The notes beneath the pieces were generated by a model that ran no database searches, was not told the origin of the DNA, and was given only the letters and a program-made list of their open reading frames with translations. A DNA stretch of 59,609 nucleotides. It comes from an uncultured candidate division WWE3 bacterium. Lineage in GTDB: Bacteria > Patescibacteriota > WWE3 > UBA101185 > UBA10185. This document shows, in pieces, positions 16,166-25,783 of the stretch; position 1 is the first letter of the stretch; each line of letters opens with the position of its first letter. A program made the translations under genes and the position numbers. Where the stretch lies: the NCBI GenBank assembly GCA_938004185.1, contig CALKWN010000067.1, positions 1 through 59,609 on the forward strand, read 5' to 3'.

Positions 16166-16567
16166 ATGGCTATTCAATATTCAGTCGCAGTCAATAACGC
16201 TCGTCTCGATGCAGTGGAGTCGACCACCGGCACCGCGCCAAAACTGCGCATCTTTTCAGGCTCGCAACCAGCGAACTGCGCTGCTGCGGACTCCGGCACC
16301 CTGCTCTGTGAGATAACCCTGCCGGCCGACTGGATGAATGCTGCCGCCAGTGCCTCGAAAACACTGCTCGGCGCCTGGTCTGGTACGGCAACTGGCGGGG
16401 CTGCCGCAACGCCGACCCACTTCCGCATCTGGAACAGCGGGGCGACGACCTGCCACATCCAGGGCACGGCAGGCATCGGCTCCGGAGATCTCCAGGTCAA
16501 CGGCACGATCACAAGCGGGCAGACAGTTTCTGTCTCTAGCTTCACGATCAACGCGGCGAATACCTAA
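16166..16567 (+). CDS. Beta-sheet appendage protein, paralogue of the one at 12549
   Basis: 133 residues, preceded by a strong AAGGAGG. It shares the family pattern LDAVE...TAPKLRIFSGSQP, then FRIWNSG and a C-terminal GQTVSVSSFTINAAN. Small proteins like this accompany fibre genes in many phages, with unknown role. It sits between the repeat-rich fibre gene and a larger structural protein, 3 bases before the latter. Confidence 0.65.
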   Translation: MAIQYSVAVNNARLDAVESTTGTAPKLRIFSGSQPANCAAADSGTLLCEITLPADWMNAAASASKTLLGAWSGTATGGAAATPTHFRIWNSGATTCHIQGTAGIGSGDLQVNGTITSGQTVSVSSFTINAANT

Positions 16568-16569
16568 CC

Positions 16570-17754
16570 ATGCTCCTTTTAACCAGCACAGCCGACGTTT
16601 TGCGCTTGGTGACAAGCTCGGCAGCGGACATCCATGTACATGCGTCGTGGGTCGACAACGCAGCGGGAACCATCACCCCTGCGCGGCAGAACACGATCAT
16701 TTCGACAGCAACGACGACAACGGTCGTTCCTTCGCCGGGGGCCAGCACACAGCGCAACGTCAAGGGGCTGTACGTTACGAACAACTCCACAGGCACAAGC
16801 TGCACCGTGGCGGTGACACACTTCGACGGCACCAACACCGTGGAACTGATGCAGTTCGTCTTGCTCCCTGGCGAGAACATGGGTTACCGCGAAGACGGCT
16901 CGTGGGTGCACCGCGATCAAAACGGCGCAGAGTACCCTGCGGCAGGTCTCGGAAACTACGCAGGCCGGTCGATCCCGTTTATGAAAACATCGACGGCCTC
17001 TGATGTGGCTGGGTGCTGGTACTGCACAAGCAAGGACGTTGGTTATCCCGGCGCATGGTCGCCTGGAACGCCAGGAATCAACGGGCGCGTGACGGACGGA
17101 ACGACCTCTGCTGACTACGGGTGTGTGCCTATTCCAAACGCATCTACAGGGTCGAACTATCTAACCGCCCTTGAGATGGCGTCATCGGTCAACCACACAC
17201 ACGACTTTTTCGACGTACTGTGGCTTAACTCGGGCATCGTCGTGACGACAACCACGGCACAAGCCATTACCACGCCAACGCTCCCAGCGCGAGATGTTAA
17301 CGGTGCGACAGACGGGGAGGGCTGCACCATCGCCTTGCTGGTGACAACCGTGCTGACAAACACTGCTGCCAACGCAGGTATTACCGTGAGCTACACCAAC
17401 AGCAAAGGGGTGTCAGGGCGCACGGCCACGCTGTCTGCCATCGCAGGCTCCCAGCTTCCGGCTACGGCGGTGGTCGGCACGATCATCTGGTTCAGCCTAG
17501 CAGCGGGTGATACCGGCGTTCGGTCGATCCAGAGCATCACGCTGACGACTTCGCTTGCGTCCGGGGCCGTGTCGCTGATGATCTGCCGCGACATATCGAC
17601 TATCGGCACTTCCGTGGTCAACGTGTCGACGCCAAAGAACATCGGGTCTCCGGGCATCAAGTTGTACAACGGAACCTGCCTGTTGCACAACATCCTGTGC
17701 TCTGCGGCAACCGCTACGTTCTTCAGTGGGTCGTTGGCGGTGATGGAGAAGTAA
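16570..17754 (+). CDS. Virion appendage protein, 394 aa
   Basis: 394 residues, beta-rich, T-, S- and V-rich. It has two parts: an N-terminal domain (residues 1-100, with LYVTNNSTGTSCTVAVTHF) and a longer C-terminal region (SVNHTHDFFDVLWLNSG ... SLMICRDISTIG). I recognise it as a common type of phage structural protein of unknown role. It ends TAA, and the next gene starts at the following GTG with no gap. Confidence 0.6.
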   Translation: MLLLTSTADVLRLVTSSAADIHVHASWVDNAAGTITPARQNTIISTATTTTVVPSPGASTQRNVKGLYVTNNSTGTSCTVAVTHFDGTNTVELMQFVLLPGENMGYREDGSWVHRDQNGAEYPAAGLGNYAGRSIPFMKTSTASDVAGCWYCTSKDVGYPGAWSPGTPGINGRVTDGTTSADYGCVPIPNASTGSNYLTALEMASSVNHTHDFFDVLWLNSGIVVTTTTAQAITTPTLPARDVNGATDGEGCTIALLVTTVLTNTAANAGITVSYTNSKGVSGRTATLSAIAGSQLPATAVVGTIIWFSLAAGDTGVRSIQSITLTTSLASGAVSLMICRDISTIGTSVVNVSTPKNIGSPGIKLYNGTCLLHNILCSAATATFFSGSLAVMEK

Positions 17755-19119
17755 GTGGCTAGCAAGGGCTGGTTCGATCACTCCCTGGTATCTTGGCTGG
17801 ATGAACAGGCCAAGGTCGAGGGGTGGTTCGACTCCACCTTGCTCGATCCGCAAGTTGGTGGCGGGTCAGTCTCCGCCACGGCGAGCGTCACTGAGGGTGC
17901 CGACACAGTATCGGCACAAGCGGCCTTGGCCGTGGCCGCTGCGTACGTGGCGTCGGAGGTTGGAGATTCTGCATCAGGCACTGGCCAGATCGTCCTGTCT
18001 GCAGCGCTGACGAGCGCCGGTGCGGCAGATACCGCCTCGATCTCTGGCTCGGTTTCAGTTGGCGCCACTTCGGTCAACGCCGAGGCGGCGGACGGTCTAG
18101 TTTCCAACGGCACAGTCGTCAGTCCTCCTGTCACGGCCACGTTGTCGGTCACCGAGGCAGGCGACGCAGCGGTATCCTCCGGCCAGGTTGCCGTTACGGC
18201 AGCATCTTCGCTTGCCGAGTTGGCCGATGCCGTTGCTTCGATGGCGGGCATCGCGATCACGGCACTTTCCGTGTTGGGTGAAGCGGGTGACAGTTTGCTG
18301 TCTTCCAGCACGGTTACGGTCACCACTTCCCTCGCGAAGGCTGAGGGGGGCGACTCTGTATCTGCGACGGCAGGCGTCGGTGTCGTTTCTTCCGGAGCGA
18401 CGAGCGAGGTGGGCGATAGCGCTCTGGCCTCGTCTGTCGTCTCATTGGTCGCTACGGCACCGATAACAGAGGGCTCCGACACGATTTCAGCAGCGTCGGT
18501 CGTGACGAGTGGCCCAACGGCTTCCATGGTCGCGACAGAGGTCGGCGACAGTATGGCTGCGCAAGGGAGCGTCCAGGCGACGGGTGTTCTTGTGGTGGCC
18601 GAGCGTGGCGACGCCCTGGTAGCACAAGCCGCGCTGAATGGCGGCCCCATCATCGCTTCCCTTGTGGCAGGTGAATCCGGAGACGCACTATCATCCAGCG
18701 CGGTAAGCATCACAGCCACCAGGTTCGCCGACCTGTGGGGAGGTTCCTGGGGTGCCTCGTGGGGCAACTCCTGGGGCTACCTTGAGATTCCGTATCAAGA
18801 ACTCAGCCTCAAGGGGCAGGTATTCGTTCGCTCCTACCTGACGAGTATCCACAGCCTCGAAGTCGTCGAGCAGATTGTATCGGTCGCGGCGGTGAACAAT
18901 ATCTCGGTTATCGACGCCGAGGTGGTTGTCACGGCCAAGCAGACGGTAGCGCCGGTCGAGGCGGTTCGTTACGCCAAGAAGCCCCGGATCGACCCGGCTT
19001 CGACTCAAGCGCCGACCAAGCGCCCGGTTGAGCAGGTTGCGACTGTTAGCCGTAAGCCGGGAGGGGTTATAATGGCTCGCAGCACCCCATTGCTCACTGT
19101 GCACCGACACAGCGAGTAG
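17755..19119 (+). CDS. Low-complexity tail protein with about 15 tandem 20-residue repeats
   Basis: 454 residues with GTG start. Residues 40-325 are about fifteen imperfect repeats of the kind SATASVTEGADTVSA, each with an E-x-x-D core and A/S/V flanks. A WGGSWGASWGNSWG spacer follows (about 328-341), then a V-rich region and a basic C-terminus. Such repeat proteins are frequent in podovirus tail clusters and probably form long beta fibres. Repeat number is likely to vary between strains. The ORF on the opposite strand here is a mirror of the repeats, not a gene. Confidence 0.65.
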   Translation: MASKGWFDHSLVSWLDEQAKVEGWFDSTLLDPQVGGGSVSATASVTEGADTVSAQAALAVAAAYVASEVGDSASGTGQIVLSAALTSAGAADTASISGSVSVGATSVNAEAADGLVSNGTVVSPPVTATLSVTEAGDAAVSSGQVAVTAASSLAELADAVASMAGIAITALSVLGEAGDSLLSSSTVTVTTSLAKAEGGDSVSATAGVGVVSSGATSEVGDSALASSVVSLVATAPITEGSDTISAASVVTSGPTASMVATEVGDSMAAQGSVQATGVLVVAERGDALVAQAALNGGPIIASLVAGESGDALSSSAVSITATRFADLWGGSWGASWGNSWGYLEIPYQELSLKGQVFVRSYLTSIHSLEVVEQIVSVAAVNNISVIDAEVVVTAKQTVAPVEAVRYAKKPRIDPASTQAPTKRPVEQVATVSRKPGGVIMARSTPLLTVHRHSE

Positions 19120-19148
19120 GTTCACCAACACATTTAAGGAGAAACAAC

Positions 19149-19589
19149 ATGGCAGGCAAAACAACTGCGTCAGCAAATGAGTTCTTGAAATTGATTCTGC
19201 TCGGCGAGCGTTCAACTGGTGGAATCTACGAAGAACTGGGCATTGCACCGCCGACCAATACAACGGGTAATCAGCTAAAACTTTCGTTGCACACGGCTGA
19301 TCCCGGAGTTGGCGGGTCCATGACGACCAACGCATGCACTTATGTAGGGTACGCACCTATTACCAAGCTGCGGTCCAATACGTCATTCACGATCACCGGC
19401 AACGTGGCAAACCCAACAGCAAACATCGACTTCCCAAAATGCACGGGCGGATCGGAGACAGCAACGCACCTCGGCATTTCGACCGAAACCGGCAAGTTGA
19501 TCTGGTCTGCTGCGTTGTCGCCTGTCATTAACGTCGCCAACGGTGTAATCCCGCGTATCGACACGACCTCGACTTTGACAGAGATCTGA
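19149..19589 (+). CDS. Small virion protein, tail-fibre type, 146 aa
   Basis: ATG follows TTTAAGGAGAAAC, a strong ribosome-binding site. The product has an N-terminal helical segment (NEFLKLILLGE) followed by beta strands, and a conserved-looking KLSLHTADPGVGG motif. Such proteins, often labelled phage tail fibre protein, are common in the same neighbourhood of other phages. A function in tail assembly is plausible. One base separates it from the next gene. Confidence 0.65.
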   Translation: MAGKTTASANEFLKLILLGERSTGGIYEELGIAPPTNTTGNQLKLSLHTADPGVGGSMTTNACTYVGYAPITKLRSNTSFTITGNVANPTANIDFPKCTGGSETATHLGISTETGKLIWSAALSPVINVANGVIPRIDTTSTLTEI

Positions 19590-19590
19590 T

Positions 19591-20604
19591 ATGCCGAGCG
19601 TGTGGGGTAACTTCGCTTATACCGACTGGACAGGTGGCAATTACACCGGCCCTCTGACGGTCGGCGAAACTGGTTTTATTAACACGACCGGCGCGATATT
19701 TACGCCGGACGGGGAGACTGGTGAAGTCGGTGTTACCACATGGCTAGATAGTTTTACCGCTTCTTCGCTAACTGTCGTTGTTTCGGCCCATACACCGAAC
19801 CCGACAAGCACGGCAGGGTGGGTTGGACTTTGCGATACGGCAGACGCCTACATCGCTGGCCAGTCGGTCGATTTATCAGATGGTTTAGAACACACGGTCG
19901 TTATTGACACAAGCGGGGTGGATTGGACAGCGGTAAAAGGGCTGCTTGTTGAGTCGGGTGACACGTCCATAGCCCATAAATTTACGCTGCACAGCACGAG
20001 TTATACAGGCGGTGGCGGTGGCGGGTCGGGCACTCCGGTATCAGGGGTGGCATCTGGATCAGGCGCTTCGCTGCTTTTGCCTGTTGGTGGCGATACAGCA
20101 GAGGTGGCGTTTTCCGGCACAGGAGGGTCGTACCTTTCGATTGCGTCGGCCACTGTTGCGAGCAGCCTGTTCGCTGCTACGGGCGGCTCGGCTTTTGCCA
20201 TTTCTGCAACGAGTACAGCCTCGTCCCACTTCATTGCGCGAGGTCGCTTCGTCGGCACAACCAAAACTGTACCTATCCAATCGACTGCTTTCAGCGTGAT
20301 AGGTCGGACAAAGGGTTTCACGATGTCAGCTGGCGTTGTGGCAGCGGCCGAGGGTACTGGCGAATCGGCGTTTGCCTTGTCGTCAGGGCGCATCACAACT
20401 ACAGCATTTGCCTCAACAGGGGTGTCGTCCACTAACTTCACAGGGGGTGGTGCGATGCCATCTAGCGCCAGTTTATCCGGCAATAGCCTGTTGCTGCCGA
20501 ATGGTTCCTACACCACGTTCGACTACGCGACATTCGCAATGCTGCTGGAGTCTGGTCAGGTGTATTCAATCAACCGCGAACAGAGGATAACAGCCTGTGT
20601 CTGA
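19591..20604 (+). CDS. Glycine- and serine-rich fibre protein
   Basis: 337 residues. Residues 1-140 form a beta domain (WLDSFTASSLTVVVSAH). A six-glycine linker follows (SYTGGGGGGSG, about 139-149) and then low-complexity repeats of A, S, T and F (SAFAISATST, TAFASTGVSS), ending in a compact C-terminal segment (TFDYATFAMLLESGQVYSIN). It is a probable fibre or adhesin. The stop overlaps the next GTG start. Confidence 0.55.
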   Translation: MPSVWGNFAYTDWTGGNYTGPLTVGETGFINTTGAIFTPDGETGEVGVTTWLDSFTASSLTVVVSAHTPNPTSTAGWVGLCDTADAYIAGQSVDLSDGLEHTVVIDTSGVDWTAVKGLLVESGDTSIAHKFTLHSTSYTGGGGGGSGTPVSGVASGSGASLLLPVGGDTAEVAFSGTGGSYLSIASATVASSLFAATGGSAFAISATSTASSHFIARGRFVGTTKTVPIQSTAFSVIGRTKGFTMSAGVVAAAEGTGESAFALSSGRITTTAFASTGVSSTNFTGGGAMPSSASLSGNSLLLPNGSYTTFDYATFAMLLESGQVYSINREQRITACV

Positions 20605-22252
20605 TAACGATTTCGATGATGGCTTGCCAAGTTTCTTCGGCGGTAAAAACCGAACAGGATACCGACAGATGGCAGCGAATATCATTGACCCGACATCGTT
20701 CGCCACGCGCAAGCGGGAAAACGCGGCAACAGGTGAAACGGTGACTCTGCGCACAAAAGGGGGGATGCACCGGGTGACGACGGAGCAGGGTAAAAAAGAA
20801 AAAGAGAAAGAACCGACTCCGTGCGTCGATGAGCTTGTGGAGAACACAAGCGTAGCGCAGATAAAGCGGATGCTCACCCTGAATCCAAACGTCTTGTACG
20901 GCAAGCAGATCGGGCCGCGACTTTTCGTTGATTCAGACTCTAGCACTCCAGAAGTCGAAGTTTCGCCAACCAGTGCTGGGCTTCTGAACTTCTCACACCC
21001 GGCTGCGGAGGGTGACACGCATCACGTTTCTTTCCCGTGGCATAAGCAGGACATCATTCTGTTCGGGAGAGATAAGCACTATTGCCCATTCCCCGGATCG
21101 TCGGTCAAGGTCGGCCTGCTATCTTGGCCGTTTGGAGTTGTCGCGCCGAGCGGTGAAAAAAAGGTAATCATCCTGAGTGTCCGTGTGAACTGGGCTGAGT
21201 CATCCATGTTCGACGGCCCGACCACGATAGAAGTGTTTGCCGAGGAAGCGCCATCGACCGTCCTCGCTACCGTATCACTCCCCTATATCGCCCCGTATCG
21301 ACTCGTTCTAAACAGCACAACGGACGGAGCTAAGGCGATCTTGAACTTCTGCCAATACCTCACACCGTCAGAACACAACAACAACAACACAATCAACCCG
21401 GCGCATCCGATAAACCAACCGTTCTTCACTGCGGTCGAGTTCATTGCTACTTACGCTGGGGCGGTGTCCGTTAGCGCAAACACAGTGTATGACTGGAATT
21501 ACCAACGCACGTCGCCTACGCCCATAGAGTACGTCACAGGCGGTGCAGGTTCGTACTACGGACCCGGTGGAGGGCCTTCCCCGGATATTGTCGGTTGGCT
21601 CCACCCGTTGCTAGTCGGCTACAACAAGGATGGTGAACGGGTCGTGCTTTATGCCCGTTACGTTCTGACTTTCTCTGACGGCCAGCGGAATTCCGAAACG
21701 TACGACATTTGCCGAAACAACGGCGAGGTACTGTGGACTGTGACGCACGCTGGAGGGACAGTGAGCAACCCGTCACTCTCTGACATAGTTCGTGTTCCGT
21801 CAGGGGGCGTGGCCGAAATAGATTTCAGATTCTTCGCCTTCACAGTCTTGACTAACAACACGGTCGGTTTTGTGAGATTCGAAGGCGAGGTTTCGACGGC
21901 GGCGTTCAACGGTGTCCCGAGTGATTTTGTGTTTTACGACTATAGCTTTGTTACCGGATTGGCTGTTGCCTCAATCGGCGGCGACGTAGAAGACCTGTCG
22001 TCAATTCGACCGAAGCTCAATGTGTGGCCGGGGGAGAATATCGCCAAAAGTTACCCATTCACGGTAACAAACTTTTACGCCAACCGTGTTGCTTCAAAAA
22101 TGGATGCCACGAAAAGCGACGACATCAAGGCTGGCCTATCATGGAACCCGCTATCGGGAGAGTTCGCTGTCGAAGGTGGGCCTGCTACACCACCAGAAGT
22201 GGGCCTTGTTGGCGCTGGATTTGTAGGAACAAGAAGGAAATCAACCCCATGA
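20597..22252 (+). CDS. Large virion appendage protein, 551 aa
   Basis: GTG start at 20597, inside the end of the preceding gene. It has a short basic N-terminus (RKRENAATGETVTLRTKG), a charged low-complexity segment (QGKKEKEKEPTP) and then a long beta-rich body. I do not recognise a family. Codon use is less GC-biased than that of the capsid gene, as in other exchangeable tail modules. It overlaps the next start as ATGA. Confidence 0.6.
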   Translation: MSDNDFDDGLPSFFGGKNRTGYRQMAANIIDPTSFATRKRENAATGETVTLRTKGGMHRVTTEQGKKEKEKEPTPCVDELVENTSVAQIKRMLTLNPNVLYGKQIGPRLFVDSDSSTPEVEVSPTSAGLLNFSHPAAEGDTHHVSFPWHKQDIILFGRDKHYCPFPGSSVKVGLLSWPFGVVAPSGEKKVIILSVRVNWAESSMFDGPTTIEVFAEEAPSTVLATVSLPYIAPYRLVLNSTTDGAKAILNFCQYLTPSEHNNNNTINPAHPINQPFFTAVEFIATYAGAVSVSANTVYDWNYQRTSPTPIEYVTGGAGSYYGPGGGPSPDIVGWLHPLLVGYNKDGERVVLYARYVLTFSDGQRNSETYDICRNNGEVLWTVTHAGGTVSNPSLSDIVRVPSGGVAEIDFRFFAFTVLTNNTVGFVRFEGEVSTAAFNGVPSDFVFYDYSFVTGLAVASIGGDVEDLSSIRPKLNVWPGENIAKSYPFTVTNFYANRVASKMDATKSDDIKAGLSWNPLSGEFAVEGGPATPPEVGLVGAGFVGTRRKSTP

Positions 22253-23838
22253 AAACTATCAGCAAAGGCGGGTTCCTCGGTATTAACAACCGGCTCCCAG
22301 ATTTCGCGCTCCACAAGGACAAGGTGGGTGACTACCTGCGCGACGCGATCAACGTCAATGTCACCGATTCCGGCCATCTGGTTCGCCGCAAGGCGCTCAG
22401 TCTGGTTCAGGCGCTGACCGGTGCGCACTCCCTGTTCGGTGAGTATCTGGTTATCGACTCGGCCATTTACCGGATCACGTTGCCGACCTACTCGCAGACG
22501 CTGGTGAAGACCCTAACCAGTAATTCACGGATGGCGTGGCACGAACTGAATGGCGACCTGTACTACTCGAACGGCATCGACACCGGGCGCATTGACGCGG
22601 CGGGTAACTGGACTCCGTGGGGGCTTCCGCTCCCGGCTGAACCGACCGTTACTAAGCTGCCGGGTGGCCTGCCTGCTGGCTATTACCAAGTGGCCGTGTC
22701 CTACGCCCGATACGCTGGCGGCACGGCGGTTGTCAACCTGCTGGAAGAAGGTGGGGTGAGTCCGTCGAACAATTGCGAACTGACTAGCGACGGGGCGCTG
22801 CGCGTGACACTCCCGGCTGCCACGGTCGGGGCAACGCATATCAACGTTTATGTCTCGACGCAGAACGGCTCCATTCCCATGCTGCAAGCGGTGGTCCCGG
22901 TCGGCACGGCGACGGTAGATGTGACCGCCATGAACATGGGGCGCGATGCGGTGCAGCGCTTCGAGGAACCGCTACCGGCTGGGCACCGGGTGTTTTCGTT
23001 CAACGGGCGCTTGTGCTGTCTGGCAGGCGATACGCTGTATTACGGCCTGCCGTACAAGCCGGGTTACTACGACTCCGTAGCGGGGCGCATCCAGTTCACC
23101 GTGCCGGTCAGCGTCGCCATTGGCAACCAGTCGGGCATCTACGTCGCCGCCGACAAGACTTATTTTATCGCCGGGGCCGATCTGGATGGCGAGGTCGTCC
23201 TGCGCGATGCGCTGCCCTATGGTGCGGTTCCCGGCACTGAGTTCGTGCTGCCGGACAAGGAGAACATGGTTGTCGGCTGGTTCGGGGTCAAGGGTGTGGT
23301 GCTGGCTGACTTCCAAGGGCAAGTTTCCCCCTTGATGGCCGATACCGTGGATCAGACGCCACCGGCTTCCGGATTCTCGACTGTCTTCGAGTCGGGCGGT
23401 TATCGCCGGGTTGTCTCCTGCGGCTGGTGCGTCAATACAGCCAACGGCGCGGCCACGCGCTACGCCGACTACGACCTGACTTCTGCCAGTGGCGGATACG
23501 GCACAAAGACCGATGGCCTGTACGCACTGGAAGGCGAGGGCGACGTAGTGTGGTCGGTCGATCTGGGCAAGGAGAATTTCGGCGCGGAGCAACTGAAGCG
23601 GATGCCTGCGGTCTATCTGGGTTGTTCGTCGGACGCCCCGCTGGAACTGCGCGTGCAAACCCCACAGCACGATTACACCTACCCGGCCCGCTCCTGCTCT
23701 GACGCACTGCAAGAACATCGCGTTGATCCGGGGAAGGGGCTGCGAGCCAACTGGTTCAACTTGTCGCTGCAAGGCGAGTCCGACTTTACTTTAGCCTCCG
23801 TGAGCTTCGCCCCGGTGGCATCCACCCGGAGGATTTAA
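22249..23838 (+). CDS. Tail protein of P22 gp10-like type, 529 aa
   Basis: The start is taken at ATG 22249, overlapping the previous stop and preceded by AGAAGGAAAT, rather than at a far-upstream ATG in the same frame. The N-terminus GGFLGINNRLPDFAL ... AINVNVTDSGHLVRRK is the hallmark of a podovirus tail protein. Similar segments occur in P22 gp10-type tail-stabilising proteins and other phages (recalled, not searched). The long beta-rich remainder could form a propeller. It would act at the portal/tail hub. Confidence 0.6.
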   Translation: MKTISKGGFLGINNRLPDFALHKDKVGDYLRDAINVNVTDSGHLVRRKALSLVQALTGAHSLFGEYLVIDSAIYRITLPTYSQTLVKTLTSNSRMAWHELNGDLYYSNGIDTGRIDAAGNWTPWGLPLPAEPTVTKLPGGLPAGYYQVAVSYARYAGGTAVVNLLEEGGVSPSNNCELTSDGALRVTLPAATVGATHINVYVSTQNGSIPMLQAVVPVGTATVDVTAMNMGRDAVQRFEEPLPAGHRVFSFNGRLCCLAGDTLYYGLPYKPGYYDSVAGRIQFTVPVSVAIGNQSGIYVAADKTYFIAGADLDGEVVLRDALPYGAVPGTEFVLPDKENMVVGWFGVKGVVLADFQGQVSPLMADTVDQTPPASGFSTVFESGGYRRVVSCGWCVNTANGAATRYADYDLTSASGGYGTKTDGLYALEGEGDVVWSVDLGKENFGAEQLKRMPAVYLGCSSDAPLELRVQTPQHDYTYPARSCSDALQEHRVDPGKGLRANWFNLSLQGESDFTLASVSFAPVASTRRI

Positions 23839-23966
23839 TGATGCGCAAACAGAAAAAACAGATGCGTAAGATCAAGAAGAAAATAGCAAAACTAATTCAA
23901 GAAGCCCGCGATATAGCATTGGCGGCGAATAATTTCTATCTGGCCCAGGTGGCCAAAGGAGAATAA
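23838..23966 (+). CDS. Very small basic protein, 42 aa
   Basis: Starts at ATG 23838 overlapping the preceding TAA (TAATG), with GGAGG 7 bases upstream. The product has a K/R-rich N-terminus (MMRKQKKQMRKIKKK) and then a helix (IQEARDIALAANNFYLAQVA). It is too short for usual gene finders but coupled to both neighbours. The AAAGGAGAATAAGC at its end is the ribosome-binding site of the next gene. The function is unknown. Confidence 0.65.
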   Translation: MMRKQKKQMRKIKKKIAKLIQEARDIALAANNFYLAQVAKGE

Positions 23967-23968
23967 GC

Positions 23969-25042
23969 ATGGCTGACATTATCAACATCGACCCCATCCT
24001 CACAGGTTTCAACGGTGATCCCGCCCACACGCCGATGTACGCCATACCAAGTGTCAGCATGCGAGTGATCGAAGACATCATTAACGCCACGTGGAACGAA
24101 GCGCAGGTCAACAAGGCGACTTTCACCACCAAGGTGACTGCCGCACTCAGTACGTGGCTCGACTCGGCAACCAGCCCTCACGTTACGGCAGGAACAATCT
24201 CGGCACCGGGCATCACGGAACCGAACGTCACCATTCCCACTTCCATAGACACCAGCAACATCATGTCGACCTACGATACCAAGTATCAGGAATTGGTATT
24301 GATGCTGGTGACGAAGTTCAACGATTTCCGGACGACCTACTTCCCTGACGAGAACAATGCCTACGTCGCAGCCGAGAACTGGCTGCAAGCAGCTATCGCT
24401 AACCCGTCCGGTCTGCCTCCTACGGTACTGTCGCAATTGCTGGCCGATGAGTACGCCCGCATCACGGGCGACAAGCAACGCGCTCAGGATAGCGCCATGG
24501 CGCAGTTCGCCGCCCGTCGTTTCCCGTTGCCTCCGGGTGCGGCCAATTCGATGGTGATGCAGATCGAGCAGAAGGCCCAGGACGAACTGGCCGAAGCCTC
24601 GCGCAAACTCACTGCCTTGTCGGTAGAAATGCAGAAGTTCAACGTCGAGAAGCTGCTTGGCCTGCGCGGCATGGCGATGGACAGCGCGATCAAGTACATC
24701 TCGGCACTGGCTTCCGGCCCGGATATGGCATCCAAGGTTATCGGTGTTGGGTACGACGCGCAGAGCAAACTGATCTCGGCAGCCTCCAGCTTCTACAACG
24801 CCCGGATTCAGGCGGCAGAAGTGACGAGCAAGGTGGCGCAGTACAACAATTCCACCCAACTAGAAGCGTCTGTCAAGAATCAGATGGCCGACCTCCAGAT
24901 GATCGAGAACAAGCTGAAGGGCTTGCTGACCGAGGCGCAATCCTTGGCGCAGATGAGTACCGCGCTCTACAACAACCTGAACGTTAGCTCCAGTATCAGT
25001 ACGTCGGGTGAATCGTCAATCGGTACGGTAGTGCCTCAATGA
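23969..25042 (+). CDS. Helical virion protein, 357 aa
   Basis: Residues 1-130 are mixed (PMYAIPSVSMRVIEDIINAT) and residues 150-345 are almost entirely helical with coiled-coil segments (QIEQKAQDELAEASRKL, NQMADLQMIENKLKGLL). It lies at the end of the appendage run, just before a terminator. This fits a rod-shaped tail or internal virion component. No family is recognised. Confidence 0.6.
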   Translation: MADIINIDPILTGFNGDPAHTPMYAIPSVSMRVIEDIINATWNEAQVNKATFTTKVTAALSTWLDSATSPHVTAGTISAPGITEPNVTIPTSIDTSNIMSTYDTKYQELVLMLVTKFNDFRTTYFPDENNAYVAAENWLQAAIANPSGLPPTVLSQLLADEYARITGDKQRAQDSAMAQFAARRFPLPPGAANSMVMQIEQKAQDELAEASRKLTALSVEMQKFNVEKLLGLRGMAMDSAIKYISALASGPDMASKVIGVGYDAQSKLISAASSFYNARIQAAEVTSKVAQYNNSTQLEASVKNQMADLQMIENKLKGLLTEAQSLAQMSTALYNNLNVSSSISTSGESSIGTVVPQ

Positions 25043-25062
25043 TCGCCATGAATTAAACAGCA

Positions 25063-25082
25063 AGGGGCTTCGGCCCCTCTAG
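25063..25082 (+). terminator. UUCG hairpin terminator after the appendage genes
   Basis: AGGGGC-TTCG-GCCCCT (25063-25078). It lacks a long T-tract (CTAGCG follows), so it may be only a partial terminator or an mRNA 3'-end stabiliser. Confidence 0.6.
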
Positions 25083-25112
25083 CGAGTTGTCGCGATTTAT
25101 GGTATTAACCTG

Positions 25113-25123
25113 TTACGCGTAAG
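25113..25123 (+). promoter_or_regulatory. Palindrome TTACGCGTAAG before the adaptor gene
   Basis: The core sits directly in front of the AGGTGA ribosome-binding site of the gene at 25134, with the half-site GTAAGTAGGTGA. A TATTAAC upstream could be a -10. The position suits an operator downstream of the start or an mRNA hairpin. Confidence 0.6.
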
Positions 25124-25133
25124 TAGGTGAAAC

Positions 25134-25775
25134 ATGACACTTGAAGAGTTCCTGGAACATACCTGTAAGCGAGTCTTGCGGGACATAAACGTACCTCCGC
25201 TATGGTCGGATGATGTGCGCGTTCGGTATGCGAACGAGGGTTTGGCCAAGATTGCCGAGCGCACCCATTTCTTGGTGGATGACAGCAATTACACCGTGGA
25301 CCTTGAAGCTGGGGAACCCCGCTATGAGCTGGCTGACGATGTGAAACTGGTCCACTCAGCCAAGTTGAAGGGCTACATCGGGTATTTGGCAACGTGTACC
25401 GAGTCGCGTATCCCCAACATCGACACGAACTCCAGGCCAACGGCGTTCACTTGCGACGCAGCCACCGGAACCCTGCACTTTTTCCCTACGCCGGACACTA
25501 GCTATGAAGCTGTACTGCGTGTTACCCGCTTGCCGAAAAAGCTCAAGCTGAACGATGCGAATGCTGAAATCGAACTCCCTGAAGAGTGGTGCCTCATCTT
25601 GGCCGACTGGGTGGGGTATCGCTGCTTTGCCGAGGATGATGCTGATGGGCGTAACGATCAGGCGGCTGACCGTTGTCAAGCGCGGTTCTACCAAGGTTTG
25701 AAAGACATCAAGGCGGCGGTTTACCGCTTGAAAATGGGTAACGCCTCGCAAGCGCGTGGCAAACGGGTTAAGTGA
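25134..25775 (+). CDS. Head-tail adaptor protein
   Basis: 213 residues. The pattern VRVRYANEGLAKIAERT ... YTVDLEAGEPRYELADDVKLV is that of the phage adaptor family (P22 gp4-like, DUF6682-type), which binds under the portal and seals the filled head. The protein has a helical N-terminal half, a beta insertion (TLHFFPTPDTSYEAVLRV) and a basic C-terminus. It has its own palindrome-type regulatory site upstream. The next gene follows after 8 bases. Confidence 0.75.
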   Translation: MTLEEFLEHTCKRVLRDINVPPLWSDDVRVRYANEGLAKIAERTHFLVDDSNYTVDLEAGEPRYELADDVKLVHSAKLKGYIGYLATCTESRIPNIDTNSRPTAFTCDAATGTLHFFPTPDTSYEAVLRVTRLPKKLKLNDANAEIELPEEWCLILADWVGYRCFAEDDADGRNDQAADRCQARFYQGLKDIKAAVYRLKMGNASQARGKRVK

Positions 25776-25783
25776 GGTAAGGT

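Noticed and set aside
17778..18767. 329-codon minus-strand ORF
   Set aside because: Mirror image of the tandem repeats in the gene at 17755.
21488..21495. Further TATGACTG copy in the structural arm
   Set aside because: It lacks the following STG and lies outside the leftward arm, so I do not count it with the seven.
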